DNA of 64,000 nt from Pelagomonas calceolata (lineage: Eukaryota; Sar; Pelagophyceae; Pelagomonadales; Pelagomonadaceae). The notes below the pieces were generated by a model. That model did not search any database. It was not told the DNA's origin and was given only the letters and a program-made list of their open reading frames with translations. The stretch lies in contig CAKKNE010000002.1 in the NCBI GenBank assembly GCA_918797485.1, forward strand, positions 2,570,501 through 2,634,500. Direction: 5' to 3'. Positions 44,794-52,928 of this stretch are shown here, one piece after another (position 1 is the first letter of the stretch; each line of letters opens with the position of its first letter). A program made the position numbers and the translations under genes.

Positions 44794-46815
44794 ATGAGCA
44801 GTCTCGCCGACGCCTGGTGCATCGATGCCAGCGATGGCGACGACCTGCAATTCATCGGTCCTCTGCTTTTAGGACAGACGAAATGGCTCGGTGCCGCGAT
44901 GATGCGCGACGGCAGCCTCGTCGGCGTGCCGGGCCACGCGCGGCAGGTTTTGAGGGTGGACCCGCGCTTGCATAGGGTGACGCTGCTCGGGAGAAGCAGG
45001 GGCCAGGACGTGAACCGCAACGGGCGCAACGTCTTCAAGTGGCTGCGGGGAGTTAGTGTAGGAGACAAAGCGTACGGCATTCCGATGCACGGCGACGCGG
45101 TGCTGAAAGTGACGCCGCGCGTCCACATTTCAAAAATCGAATTGCTCGACGTGGAAGCGCCGGGCGACTTCAAGTGGCACGGCGGCCAGCTCGCGCCGAA
45201 CGGTTTTATTTATGGCGTGCCCTGCTACGCGAGCCGGGTTTTAAGAATAGACCCGCGGACGGACGAGGTGTCGTATTTTGGGGATTTGGGCGATGCGAAG
45301 GCCAAGTGGTACGGCGGCATCTTGGGGCCCGACGGCAACATGTACTGCATGCCCTTCGCGGCGACTCGAGTACTCCGCGTGGTGACGGCCGAAGATCGGT
45401 GCGAGCTCATCGGGCCGGAGTTGACGGGGGGCGGCGCCCACGGCGGCTACAAGTACCACGGTGGGTTGCTGGGCCCGGACAACTGCGTGTACGGGTTCCC
45501 TATGAATGCGAAGACGGTGCTGCGGGTGAATTGTCTCACGGGCGACGTATGCGAACTCCCGTTGCCGGAGGACGAGCCGTTCAACGGTGGGAAATACAAG
45601 TGGGGCGGCGGCTGCGTCGCGAACGGCTGCGTCTACGGCGTCCCTTCGGATTCGTGCCGCGTCCTGAAGATCGACTGTCGGAGGGGGACGGTGTCGTTAT
45701 TTGGAAGACTGCCGAAGCAGAAAAATAAATTCCAGGGCGGCGTGTTAGGGGGCGACGGTGGAATTTGGTGCGTGCCCTGCGATGCGGCATACGCGTGTCG
45801 GATCGACCCCGTTACGGACGAAGTGGCCATCGTCGGAACGTTGCCGTCCCAACACGACAAGTACCAGGGCGGCTATGCCGACGGGGACGGCAACGTCATA
45901 TGTATTCCAGAGTGCGGCCGGCGCGTGCTCAAGATTAGATCAGGGCGCGGGCACGAGGACGCGTTCGTCGACGCGTACTTGGCAAGGCTGGGCCTGGGCC
46001 GCGAGGCGCCGTCGTTGACGTATCTTGCCCGACTCGTCGAGCATCATTTAGAACGCATTCCGTTCGAGAACGTCGAGCTCGTGCTGGGCGGCACGCCCGA
46101 CCTGTCGTCGCGCGCTTTACGAGCCAAGCTGCTCGATAGAAGACGGGGCGGCCACTGCGTCGAGCTGAACGGGTTGTTTAGCGAGCTGCTCGCGAAGCTC
46201 GGGTTTGCCGTGCGACTCTTAGCGTGCCGCGTGCTGGCGGGGCCCGAGCGCGGCGGGACCGGCGCGTGGCGGGCCGTGCCGTCGCACGCGGCGATGGCCG
46301 TGCGCCTCGACGACGGCGACCACTTCGTCGACGTCGGCCTCGGCGAGCCGCCGCTCGGGCCGATACCCCTCGTCCTGGGGACGGCCGCTACGACGCCGGA
46401 CGGCCTGGTCCACCAGATAACGGAGGTCGAGGGCGGAAATGACTGGGAGCTGCAATGGCTCCTCGATGGGGCGTGGGCGCCGCGGCTCCGCTGGCGCCGC
46501 GCCGACGGGCCGCGCTTCGACCACCACGCGCCGTCGTGTGGCGACTTTTACGCCGAGACGGAGCGGTGGCGGCGCCAGCCCCTCGGGCGCAAGCTCGTTG
46601 TTTGCAAACTCACGCGGACGACGAAGACGAGCGTCGTCGGCGCGAAGCTTCGGATCACGACGCCGCGCGTAGGCGGCACCGTGACCGTCACGGAGCTGCG
46701 CACGGCCGACGCCGTCCGCGACGCGCTCGAGGCGCACTTCGGCATCGTCTGCGCGGAGACCGAGGGCCTCGTCCTCCGCGGCGATTGCGACGAGGAGGCG
46801 TACGAGCACCTTTGA
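44794..46815 (+). CDS. Beta-propeller-like repeat protein fused to arylamine N-acetyltransferase
   Basis: The protein has 673 residues. The first ~390 are about eight repeats of 43-48 residues with the pattern G-x-IYG(V/I)P-x-x-A-x-x-VLRIDP-x-T-x-x-V-x-x-x-G followed by K(W/Y)xGG, for example FIYGVPCYASRVLRIDPRTD. This is likely one propeller. From about 395 comes an arylamine N-acetyltransferase: YLARLGLGREAPSLTYLARLV, HHLERIPFENVEL, then the catalytic triad: Cys in RRGGHCVELNGLFSELL, His in SHAAMAVRLDDGDH, Asp in FVDVGLGEPP. NATs transfer acetyl from acetyl-CoA to arylamines or hydrazines. All three catalytic residues are present, so activity is likely. No stop or intron separates the parts. 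The N-terminal half may bind ligand or partner; that is inference. Confidence 0.82.
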   Translation: MSSLADAWCIDASDGDDLQFIGPLLLGQTKWLGAAMMRDGSLVGVPGHARQVLRVDPRLHRVTLLGRSRGQDVNRNGRNVFKWLRGVSVGDKAYGIPMHGDAVLKVTPRVHISKIELLDVEAPGDFKWHGGQLAPNGFIYGVPCYASRVLRIDPRTDEVSYFGDLGDAKAKWYGGILGPDGNMYCMPFAATRVLRVVTAEDRCELIGPELTGGGAHGGYKYHGGLLGPDNCVYGFPMNAKTVLRVNCLTGDVCELPLPEDEPFNGGKYKWGGGCVANGCVYGVPSDSCRVLKIDCRRGTVSLFGRLPKQKNKFQGGVLGGDGGIWCVPCDAAYACRIDPVTDEVAIVGTLPSQHDKYQGGYADGDGNVICIPECGRRVLKIRSGRGHEDAFVDAYLARLGLGREAPSLTYLARLVEHHLERIPFENVELVLGGTPDLSSRALRAKLLDRRRGGHCVELNGLFSELLAKLGFAVRLLACRVLAGPERGGTGAWRAVPSHAAMAVRLDDGDHFVDVGLGEPPLGPIPLVLGTAATTPDGLVHQITEVEGGNDWELQWLLDGAWAPRLRWRRADGPRFDHHAPSCGDFYAETERWRRQPLGRKLVVCKLTRTTKTSVVGAKLRITTPRVGGTVTVTELRTADAVRDALEAHFGIVCAETEGLVLRGDCDEEAYEHL

Positions 46816-47076
46816 AGAGTAATCTGTTTTTTGTGTCATCTACACTTCGGAGGGCGCACTACTATGTCTTCTGATTGCGGCTCGCTCGCGCCTCGAGGTG
46901 CGGGGTGAGGACGAACCGTTTGTGCTCAAAACGCGTGTAGCAGGCCAGCACAATCGAAGGGCTGCCGACAGAAGCTCGCGCGAGGGGGTAGAGGTAGCCC
47001 CGAAGGCGCACACAGCGAGGCGTCGTGTGTGGCTGCGCGATCGGTGACCAACCGCCGTGAGGAGCAAAGGAACGCA

Positions 47077-49119
47077 ATGGCCGCCGTAGACAAGCTCACG
47101 CGCCAGATGCTGGCCGGCGAGCAGATGAGCTCCGTGGCGGCTTTAGCGAGGGACGCGCCGGAGTGGGCGCGCGCCTTCGTCGACGCCGCGGAGCGCCGCG
47201 TCCGCGAGCTCGACGACGCGCTCGCGTCGGCGCGCGGCGACGTTGTTAAATTAAGAGCGCGCGCGGAGCAGTTCGTGGCCGAGAACGAGCAGCTCCACGA
47301 GCGACTCGCGGCGGAATTAGAAAGGGAGCCGGCGCAACCGCCTCCTGCTCCATCATCAAATGACCGCTCGGTCATTCAGGGCCCATCCCAAGAACGCGCC
47401 AGAGAACTCGCGGAGCGCGTCGACATCCTCATGGCCGAGAACGCGCTCATGGTCGAGCAGACGGCCGTGCTCCAGGCGGAATTAGATCGGTGCTCCACGG
47501 ATTTAGATAGCAGGACGAAGGAGGCCGCGTCCTTCCGCGACGAGGCCGAGCGCGCCACGGAGAAGTGGCGCGCTTTGGAAGGTGGCGAGGGCCAGTGGCG
47601 CGAGGCGCGGCGACGTCTCGAAGAAAGATATGTGCAACATTCGACGGACATGGCGCAGGCCCAGGCGCAACTCGCCGAATTGAAGGAGGGCCTGACGCAG
47701 TTACATGCCCAGAACTCGACCCTAAGAGAGCAGCTCGACGAGAAGACGCGCACGTGCGCGGATCTGACGGATCGGCTCGAGGCCGACGGCGACGAGCTCT
47801 GGCAGCGCGTCCAGGCGGCCGGCGCGCGGGCGCGGGAACTCCAGACGTCCCTGGCTACACAAACCCAAAGAGGTGACCTCGAAGCGGAGAAGGCTCGGAG
47901 AGCGGAACGCGCTCTCGAGCAGGTAAGGGGAGACAACGCGGGCATGCTGCGCGTCATGAGCGGCATGGAAAAACAACTGGCGTCGTACGCGCAGCGCGAG
48001 GAGGGCGTCGCGCAGAGCGGCCGGGACGCGAAGGAGAAGGCCGAGAACGCGTTGTTGGCTCGCGATAAAGCCCAGGCGAAGTGCGACCAGGCGTTGCGCG
48101 AGCTCGAGCGCTTGCGGGCGGAGCGCGTCCAGGACGCGGAGACGTTCCAGAAGAGATGTAGAGAGGCGGTGGACGTGGAGGCGCGACGGCTGCAGCAGGA
48201 CCTGCGGCGGCGGGACCAGGAGATCCGGGACCGCGACGAGCGGCACGCGGAGGCGCTGGCCATCGCCGAGAGACATGGGAGGGACCTGGCGCGGCTCAAG
48301 GCGGACGCGGACCGCGCGAACGCGGCCCTGAAGCACGTCCAGGCGGCGAACGACGCCGCCGCCGAGGGCCTGGAACGAAGGGCCGCCGACGCGGACCAGC
48401 GGGCCAACGACGCGGTGCGGCGCGCGCGGGACGCCGAGCGACAGCTGGCGAAGAGCGTCGAGCAGCGGGAGGCCGACCGCGAGGAGGCCGAGGCGAAATT
48501 GGTCTCGGGCGTCGTGGGGGGCGACGGCGTCGGCCCGGCGGAGGCGAGAGATACGGCGATGCGTTACAGGGAAGCGCAGTCGTTGCTGGCGCAGCGGGAG
48601 CGGGAATTGGCCAAGGTGCATCGGGAGTTGGAGGCCGAGAAGCAGGGCCGCGCGCGCGACGCGGCGGACTTGAGGCGAGACGCCGACGCCGAGAAGCGGC
48701 GCCTCGAGGAGGCGCTCGACGCGCAGCGCCGGGCCGCGAGTGATGCACACTTTCAGGTTCAGGCAGCGACGGAGCGCCACCGGGCGCAACTCGCCAAGGT
48801 CGCGGCGGACCGCGACGCCCACGCACGAGATGCTGATAAGCGGCTCCGCGACGAACACGAGACCGTCGCTCGGCTAGCCGCCTACGAGCGCGAGCTCGAA
48901 GTCAAGCTGGCTGCTGCGGCCGCGGACCTCGACGCGCAGCGCGATTACAGCGCCCAGCTCGCGGACCGATGCCAGGTGGCGGAACGGCGGGCGGCCGAGG
49001 CCGCGCTCGCGCTCTCGAAGTCGATCGCCGAGCAGGACCTGTTGATCAAGCGATACGCGCGCCAGGGCGCGGGCGCGGCGGCGAAGGCCGTGAGCCCCCT
49101 GGGCGCGTTCAACGAGTGA
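47077..49119 (+). CDS. Long coiled-coil protein
   Basis: The protein has 680 residues from MAAVDKLTRQMLAGEQMSS; the frame begins further up at a GTG, which I reject. From about residue 40 to 660 it is almost continuous coiled coil, rich in Arg, Glu, Ala and Leu (RRVRELDDALASARGDVVKLRARAEQ, ENEQLHERLAAELERE, RAEDDAQ-like heptads), with short breaks near 100 and 475. There are no membrane, zinc or nucleotide motifs. Proteins like this serve as structural parts of centrosomes, flagella, Golgi or cytoskeleton; the family cannot be told by eye because coiled coils look alike. It is intronless and GC-rich like its neighbours. Confidence 0.7.
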   Translation: MAAVDKLTRQMLAGEQMSSVAALARDAPEWARAFVDAAERRVRELDDALASARGDVVKLRARAEQFVAENEQLHERLAAELEREPAQPPPAPSSNDRSVIQGPSQERARELAERVDILMAENALMVEQTAVLQAELDRCSTDLDSRTKEAASFRDEAERATEKWRALEGGEGQWREARRRLEERYVQHSTDMAQAQAQLAELKEGLTQLHAQNSTLREQLDEKTRTCADLTDRLEADGDELWQRVQAAGARARELQTSLATQTQRGDLEAEKARRAERALEQVRGDNAGMLRVMSGMEKQLASYAQREEGVAQSGRDAKEKAENALLARDKAQAKCDQALRELERLRAERVQDAETFQKRCREAVDVEARRLQQDLRRRDQEIRDRDERHAEALAIAERHGRDLARLKADADRANAALKHVQAANDAAAEGLERRAADADQRANDAVRRARDAERQLAKSVEQREADREEAEAKLVSGVVGGDGVGPAEARDTAMRYREAQSLLAQRERELAKVHRELEAEKQGRARDAADLRRDADAEKRRLEEALDAQRRAASDAHFQVQAATERHRAQLAKVAADRDAHARDADKRLRDEHETVARLAAYERELEVKLAAAAADLDAQRDYSAQLADRCQVAERRAAEAALALSKSIAEQDLLIKRYARQGAGAAAKAVSPLGAFNE

Positions 49120-49152
49120 AGTCTCCCCCGTGCCTAAGTACTTACGCTACTC

Positions 49153-50163
49153 CTACCTAGGCGGCTCGTTACACTGCCATCGACACTTGCCCGGAAGCCA
49201 GTGGCATCCGGGCAAGTGTCGATTGTGTGGGCGGCTGCAGCGGCCCGTGTAACGAGTCGGAGGCCGTCTACTCAGAGTCTTCGTCGGTGCATACGGGGTC
49301 GATGCATTTCGGCCGCCGCACAAGACTCGCCAGACGACGTGGTCCGCGAGGAACACCTCTCTATTGACCCAGCGCCTGTTCTCGTACGAGAGCGTCGACT
49401 CACTTTGCAGCCGCGGGTCGCTATCGATCGCCCGCGCGTGCGCCTGCGGCAGCCTCGCATCCGGATCGCCGAGGACCCGCGTGGCCGCGGCGGCCCAGTC
49501 GTCGGTCAGCGTTTCCGTGCAGAGGGGCACGATTTGTATCGCCTTTCGCCGACAGAGATCGATGCCTCCACGTAGATAGCCGATCTGGGTCCGCATGAAG
49601 TTTTCTTGTATCGCTTTTGGTCGACGGGTCGCGTTGGCGCGCCACGCTGCCATGAGATCGTCGAGCGGCGGCGGACGTCGCACTGAGAAAAGCGGGTGAG
49701 ATGCCATCAACTGGACTGCGTGCCGATAGCCGCTTTCAATTCGCTTCGCCGGCTCTCGCAGGGTCCAGAAGAAGCACGTAGGCCTCCCGACGTCGTTGCG
49801 ACCAAGGAGCGGACGCTTGCGGTACTGTGGCCCACTCATGCCTTTCGGACGACTGTTCCTCGAGAAATCCTTCACGGTGAGCAGCGATGCCACGGTGCGC
49901 GTATGGACGTGTTGCGCCAGCCCACCAGCTAGCATCAACGCCCAATTTACCGCCTGCGAGGCTGCTCCCGCGACGGCGAGGTTCGTGCACTTCGTCGCTG
50001 GCACCAGGCGGCGGCCGCCGCATCCTCTGATAGTTTCTGCGAGGTCCGCAGAGCAGCGTTTTACTTTAAATCGTGAGCCGTCGGCACAGATGCTATTCCA
50101 GCCTTCGAGTGAGGCTCTTGCACAGGCGGCGACGAGCCATAGCTGGATGGGCAGCCTATGCAT
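49153..50163 (-). CDS. Sulfotransferase-like secretory protein
   Basis: The protein has 336 residues. MHRLPIQLWLVAACARA is a signal peptide or anchor. RPTCFFWTLREPAKRIESGYRHAV matches the 3'-phosphate-binding R-(D/E)-P-x-x-R-xx-SGY motif of PAPS-dependent carbohydrate sulfotransferases. ENRRWVNREVFLADHVVWRVLCG fits the usual F-x-x-D-x-x-L-x-x-x-L end of that domain. The 5'-PSB loop is less clear; AVAGAASQAVNWAL, normally with a G-x-x-x-S/T-x-x-x, is a candidate. It probably sulfates glycans in the Golgi. The last ~20 codons contain a 17-bp perfect hairpin. The ATG at 50163 is the natural start. Confidence 0.65.
   Translation of the reverse strand: MHRLPIQLWLVAACARASLEGWNSICADGSRFKVKRCSADLAETIRGCGGRRLVPATKCTNLAVAGAASQAVNWALMLAGGLAQHVHTRTVASLLTVKDFSRNSRPKGMSGPQYRKRPLLGRNDVGRPTCFFWTLREPAKRIESGYRHAVQLMASHPLFSVRRPPPLDDLMAAWRANATRRPKAIQENFMRTQIGYLRGGIDLCRRKAIQIVPLCTETLTDDWAAAATRVLGDPDARLPQAHARAIDSDPRLQSESTLSYENRRWVNREVFLADHVVWRVLCGGRNASTPYAPTKTLSRRPPTRYTGRCSRPHNRHLPGCHWLPGKCRWQCNEPPR
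49179..49223. repeat. 17-bp perfect inverted repeat (hairpin) at a gene 3' end
   Basis: The arms are 49179-49195 (ATCGACACTTGCCCGGA) and 49207-49223, separated by 11 nt. It lies inside the last codons of the sulfotransferase-like gene (encoding HLPGCHWLPGKCR) and 60 bp past the stop of the convergent coiled-coil gene. Confidence 0.85.
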
Positions 50164-50313
50164 CTCTCATTGCTGCCCCTAGGTATGCCTATCGATGGAA
50201 CACATGGTCGCAGTGGGCAGCCTGCCTTGTGACGGGCACGAATGCGTCCCTTGAGGTATGGAATGGCCGCACCTAGCAACATAAAAGGCTGCCTGCCCTC
50301 GGCTTGCGTGATT

Positions 50314-50337
50314 GCTAGTGTCTTTCTCGACGCTAGC
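50314..50337 (+). promoter_or_regulatory. Promoter dyad between sulfotransferase and PDI-like genes
   Basis: GCTAGTG, TCTTTCTCGA, CGCTAGC, 186 bp upstream of the ATG at 50523 and 151 bp from the divergent ATG at 50163. Confidence 0.7.
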
Positions 50338-50522
50338 ATCGCAGAGAGGTCGCGAGACGCGTGGAAGCTCTCCGTGCCTCTGCGGCATCGCAAGCACGAG
50401 CGAAGGCACATTCCTGCTCTTGCCGACCAGCGCGAGGTCTGCTGCGGCAGTTCAGGCGCTCCGTTTGCCCACGCGCTGCGCATTGCTCCCGAAACCGAGC
50501 TCGAGTCACTGGCAGCATTGTC

Positions 50523-52811
50523 ATGTGGCGCCTCGCCGCAGCCCTCGTGCTCGCCGCGGCGAGCGCGCTCTACGACGACGTCGAGCACGTCACGAAATTC
50601 ACAACCAGTGAAGATGCGGAAAAGGCCATCTTCGGCGACGACGCGAACGTGTATGTCGTCCACTTCTACCAGGGCCCGAACGACGAGGGTGTGGTAGATG
50701 AGCACTCGCCGACGATCACGGCCGCCTTCGCGGGCGCCGCGAAGGAGCTCGCGGATTTAGGTGTGAAGGCGGCCTGCATTGACGTGGCGGACGAGAACAT
50801 GCTCAAAATAGCGAAGCGGTTCAATTTAAGAACCGTGCCGCACGTCGTCGGCGTCGGCGCCGAAAGTAGAGCGAACCCGTACACCGGGAAAATCGACCGC
50901 GCCGTTGAGGTCTACGAGCCGCTCGCGACGCGCGGGTCGCTGACCAAGACGGAATTTAAAAGATGGGTCTCGTCGAAGGTCTTCCCCGCTGATAGTGTGG
51001 CGCGCGTCGCCACGAAAGACGAGCTGGCGGCGGTGCCGGGGCCGCTCGCGGTGCTGCTCACGGAGCGCGCCACCACCTCGGCGCTGGCCAAGTCGCTGGG
51101 CGTGGCGCTGCGCGGCCGGCTGTCCATCGTCGAGGTGCAGTCGTCGTCGGAGTTGGGCGAGGCGGTCCACGGCGACGAGGCCCTCCCGCGCTTCGTCGCG
51201 TCCAAGGAATCGATGGACGCCGCGTCCCTAAAAACGGCGGACGCCTTCGACGGCGACCTCCGCGACCGTTCTGCTGTTTTAGAATGGCTCGAGATCTTCG
51301 CGCTCAAAGAAAGACGTCCTGCCTCGTCAGCAAAGAAGGAAGAAAAGCCTCAAGAAAACGAGGAGGGCTGGCCCGCGGGATATAGTGTAGAGACGGCTTC
51401 TACAAAAGACGAGCTCGAGAAGATTCTGGAGAGGGAGCCCGCCGTCGTCGCCTACCGCAAGGGCGCGTCCGTCGCTTCCTTCGCTCATAAAGTGGTGGAA
51501 ATGGACGGCGCCGACGCGGTGTCGTGCGTGGAGGTCGACTGCGATGGTTTCAAAGGACCGGTCTGTGATGGAAATGACTACGTCTACTACCCGTATGGCG
51601 AGGACAAGACCCCCGTCGTCGAAGAGGACGGCATGTCAGCTTTCGGCGAGGCGGCGCTGTCGCTGCCCGTCGCGGACGTTTTTCCGGTTTCGGGCAAGCC
51701 GGACATCGAGACCTTTCTGCGGCTGAGCGTGACGCATCCTGATGATGACAATGCACCTGTGGGCCTCGTCGTCTTCGCGAAGAAGCACGACGTGAGTCCC
51801 ACCGTTCGAGCCGCGGCCACGACTCTCGCGAGGCACGCGGGCGTCCGCGTCGCCCAGTGGTCTTCACCTAGCCTTGCGGAAGTCGCCGAGTACGGCGTCC
51901 AGAAGCTCCCCGCGTTATTAGCTTTTTATGCCACCGACGCCCCGGAGGGCGCCGACCTCCCGCCCGGCCAAAAGGCGGTGGGCGCCGCGGCCTACCCGCG
52001 GTCGCAGTTCGGCCCGGTCACGTTCATGTCTCTCCTGTCGTTCATGTCCTCGTTTTTACAACAAGTGGCGCCGGAGACGGCCCAAGAGCTCATCGATGGC
52101 ATCCGCGAAAGTAGTAGAGTCGACCCCTCGTCGATGCGAGGCGAGTCTTCGACGAGCAGCACACCTGTAAGTAAGGGACCGACCTTCGCGGACCTGAACG
52201 ACCCTGCGGCCTGGGACGAGCGGTGCGGCGCGAAGGCGTCCGCCGCGTTATGTGCCGTGGCATTGCTCGACGAGCACGGCCGCGCGGCCTTTGCCGACGA
52301 AAAGGCGATCGCGGAAAGTGTAGCCAAGTCCGAGCAGCCGTCGCCCTTCGCCTTCGGCTGGGTCGACGGCGCCTGCCACGCCGACTTCGCGGCTTCGTTC
52401 GACGTCGACGATTCCAAGCTGCCGACCGTCATCGCCTACGCCCCGAAGAAGGAGCGCTACGCGGCGTTGGTGGGGCGGTACTCGGCGGCGGACGTCCGGG
52501 CGTTCCTGCGGGGCGTCCTGCGGGGCAGCATCGGCACGGCACCGCTCCGGGCGCCGCTTTCATTGACCGAGGCCGACTGCGCCGCGGTGCACGCGTCGAG
52601 ACAGGCGCCCGTCGAGGAGGAGGACGCTCTTGATGATGATTTTATGGCCGAATTATTAGCGGAGGAGGCCGCGGCGAAAAAGGCTTTGGAGGAGGAGGCC
52701 GCGGCCGAGTCGAAGCGGCTCAAGGAGGAGCTCGAGGCGTCCAAGAAGAAGCCCGACGCGCCCAAGAAGAAAAAGAAGAAAAAGAAGAAGAAGAAGTCCT
52801 CGGAGCTGTGA
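50523..52811 (+). CDS. PDI-like multi-thioredoxin-fold ER protein without obvious CxxC
   Basis: The protein has 762 residues from MWRLAAALVLAAASALYDD, a clean signal peptide (the frame runs up to 50361 at a less likely ATG). At about 20-130 is a thioredoxin fold: VYVVHFYQGPNDEGVVDEHSPTITAAFAGAAKEL, then AACIDVADENMLKIAKRFNLRTVPHVVGVG with the cis-Pro loop. The redox CxxC is replaced by residues near GPNDEG, so it cannot act as an oxidase there. At least two more thioredoxin-like units follow (about 300-500 and 590-680, DERCGAKASAALCAVALLDEHGRAAF). The C-terminus is Glu/Ala helix and then a run of about 15 lysines ending SSEL. It is likely a redox-inactive ER chaperone; the SSEL end is not a standard retention signal. 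Confidence 0.65.
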   Translation: MWRLAAALVLAAASALYDDVEHVTKFTTSEDAEKAIFGDDANVYVVHFYQGPNDEGVVDEHSPTITAAFAGAAKELADLGVKAACIDVADENMLKIAKRFNLRTVPHVVGVGAESRANPYTGKIDRAVEVYEPLATRGSLTKTEFKRWVSSKVFPADSVARVATKDELAAVPGPLAVLLTERATTSALAKSLGVALRGRLSIVEVQSSSELGEAVHGDEALPRFVASKESMDAASLKTADAFDGDLRDRSAVLEWLEIFALKERRPASSAKKEEKPQENEEGWPAGYSVETASTKDELEKILEREPAVVAYRKGASVASFAHKVVEMDGADAVSCVEVDCDGFKGPVCDGNDYVYYPYGEDKTPVVEEDGMSAFGEAALSLPVADVFPVSGKPDIETFLRLSVTHPDDDNAPVGLVVFAKKHDVSPTVRAAATTLARHAGVRVAQWSSPSLAEVAEYGVQKLPALLAFYATDAPEGADLPPGQKAVGAAAYPRSQFGPVTFMSLLSFMSSFLQQVAPETAQELIDGIRESSRVDPSSMRGESSTSSTPVSKGPTFADLNDPAAWDERCGAKASAALCAVALLDEHGRAAFADEKAIAESVAKSEQPSPFAFGWVDGACHADFAASFDVDDSKLPTVIAYAPKKERYAALVGRYSAADVRAFLRGVLRGSIGTAPLRAPLSLTEADCAAVHASRQAPVEEEDALDDDFMAELLAEEAAAKKALEEEAAAESKRLKEELEASKKKPDAPKKKKKKKKKKKSSEL

Positions 52812-52928
52812 GGGCACTAAGTACATTTAATCTTAGGAGTACTGCCAGTGAGCCCGCGCGGGCGGCGCGGCGCCCGACGGACGCGGCGCGGCCAAGTGCG
52901 CGGCCTGTCGATATAGTTCACAATAATC

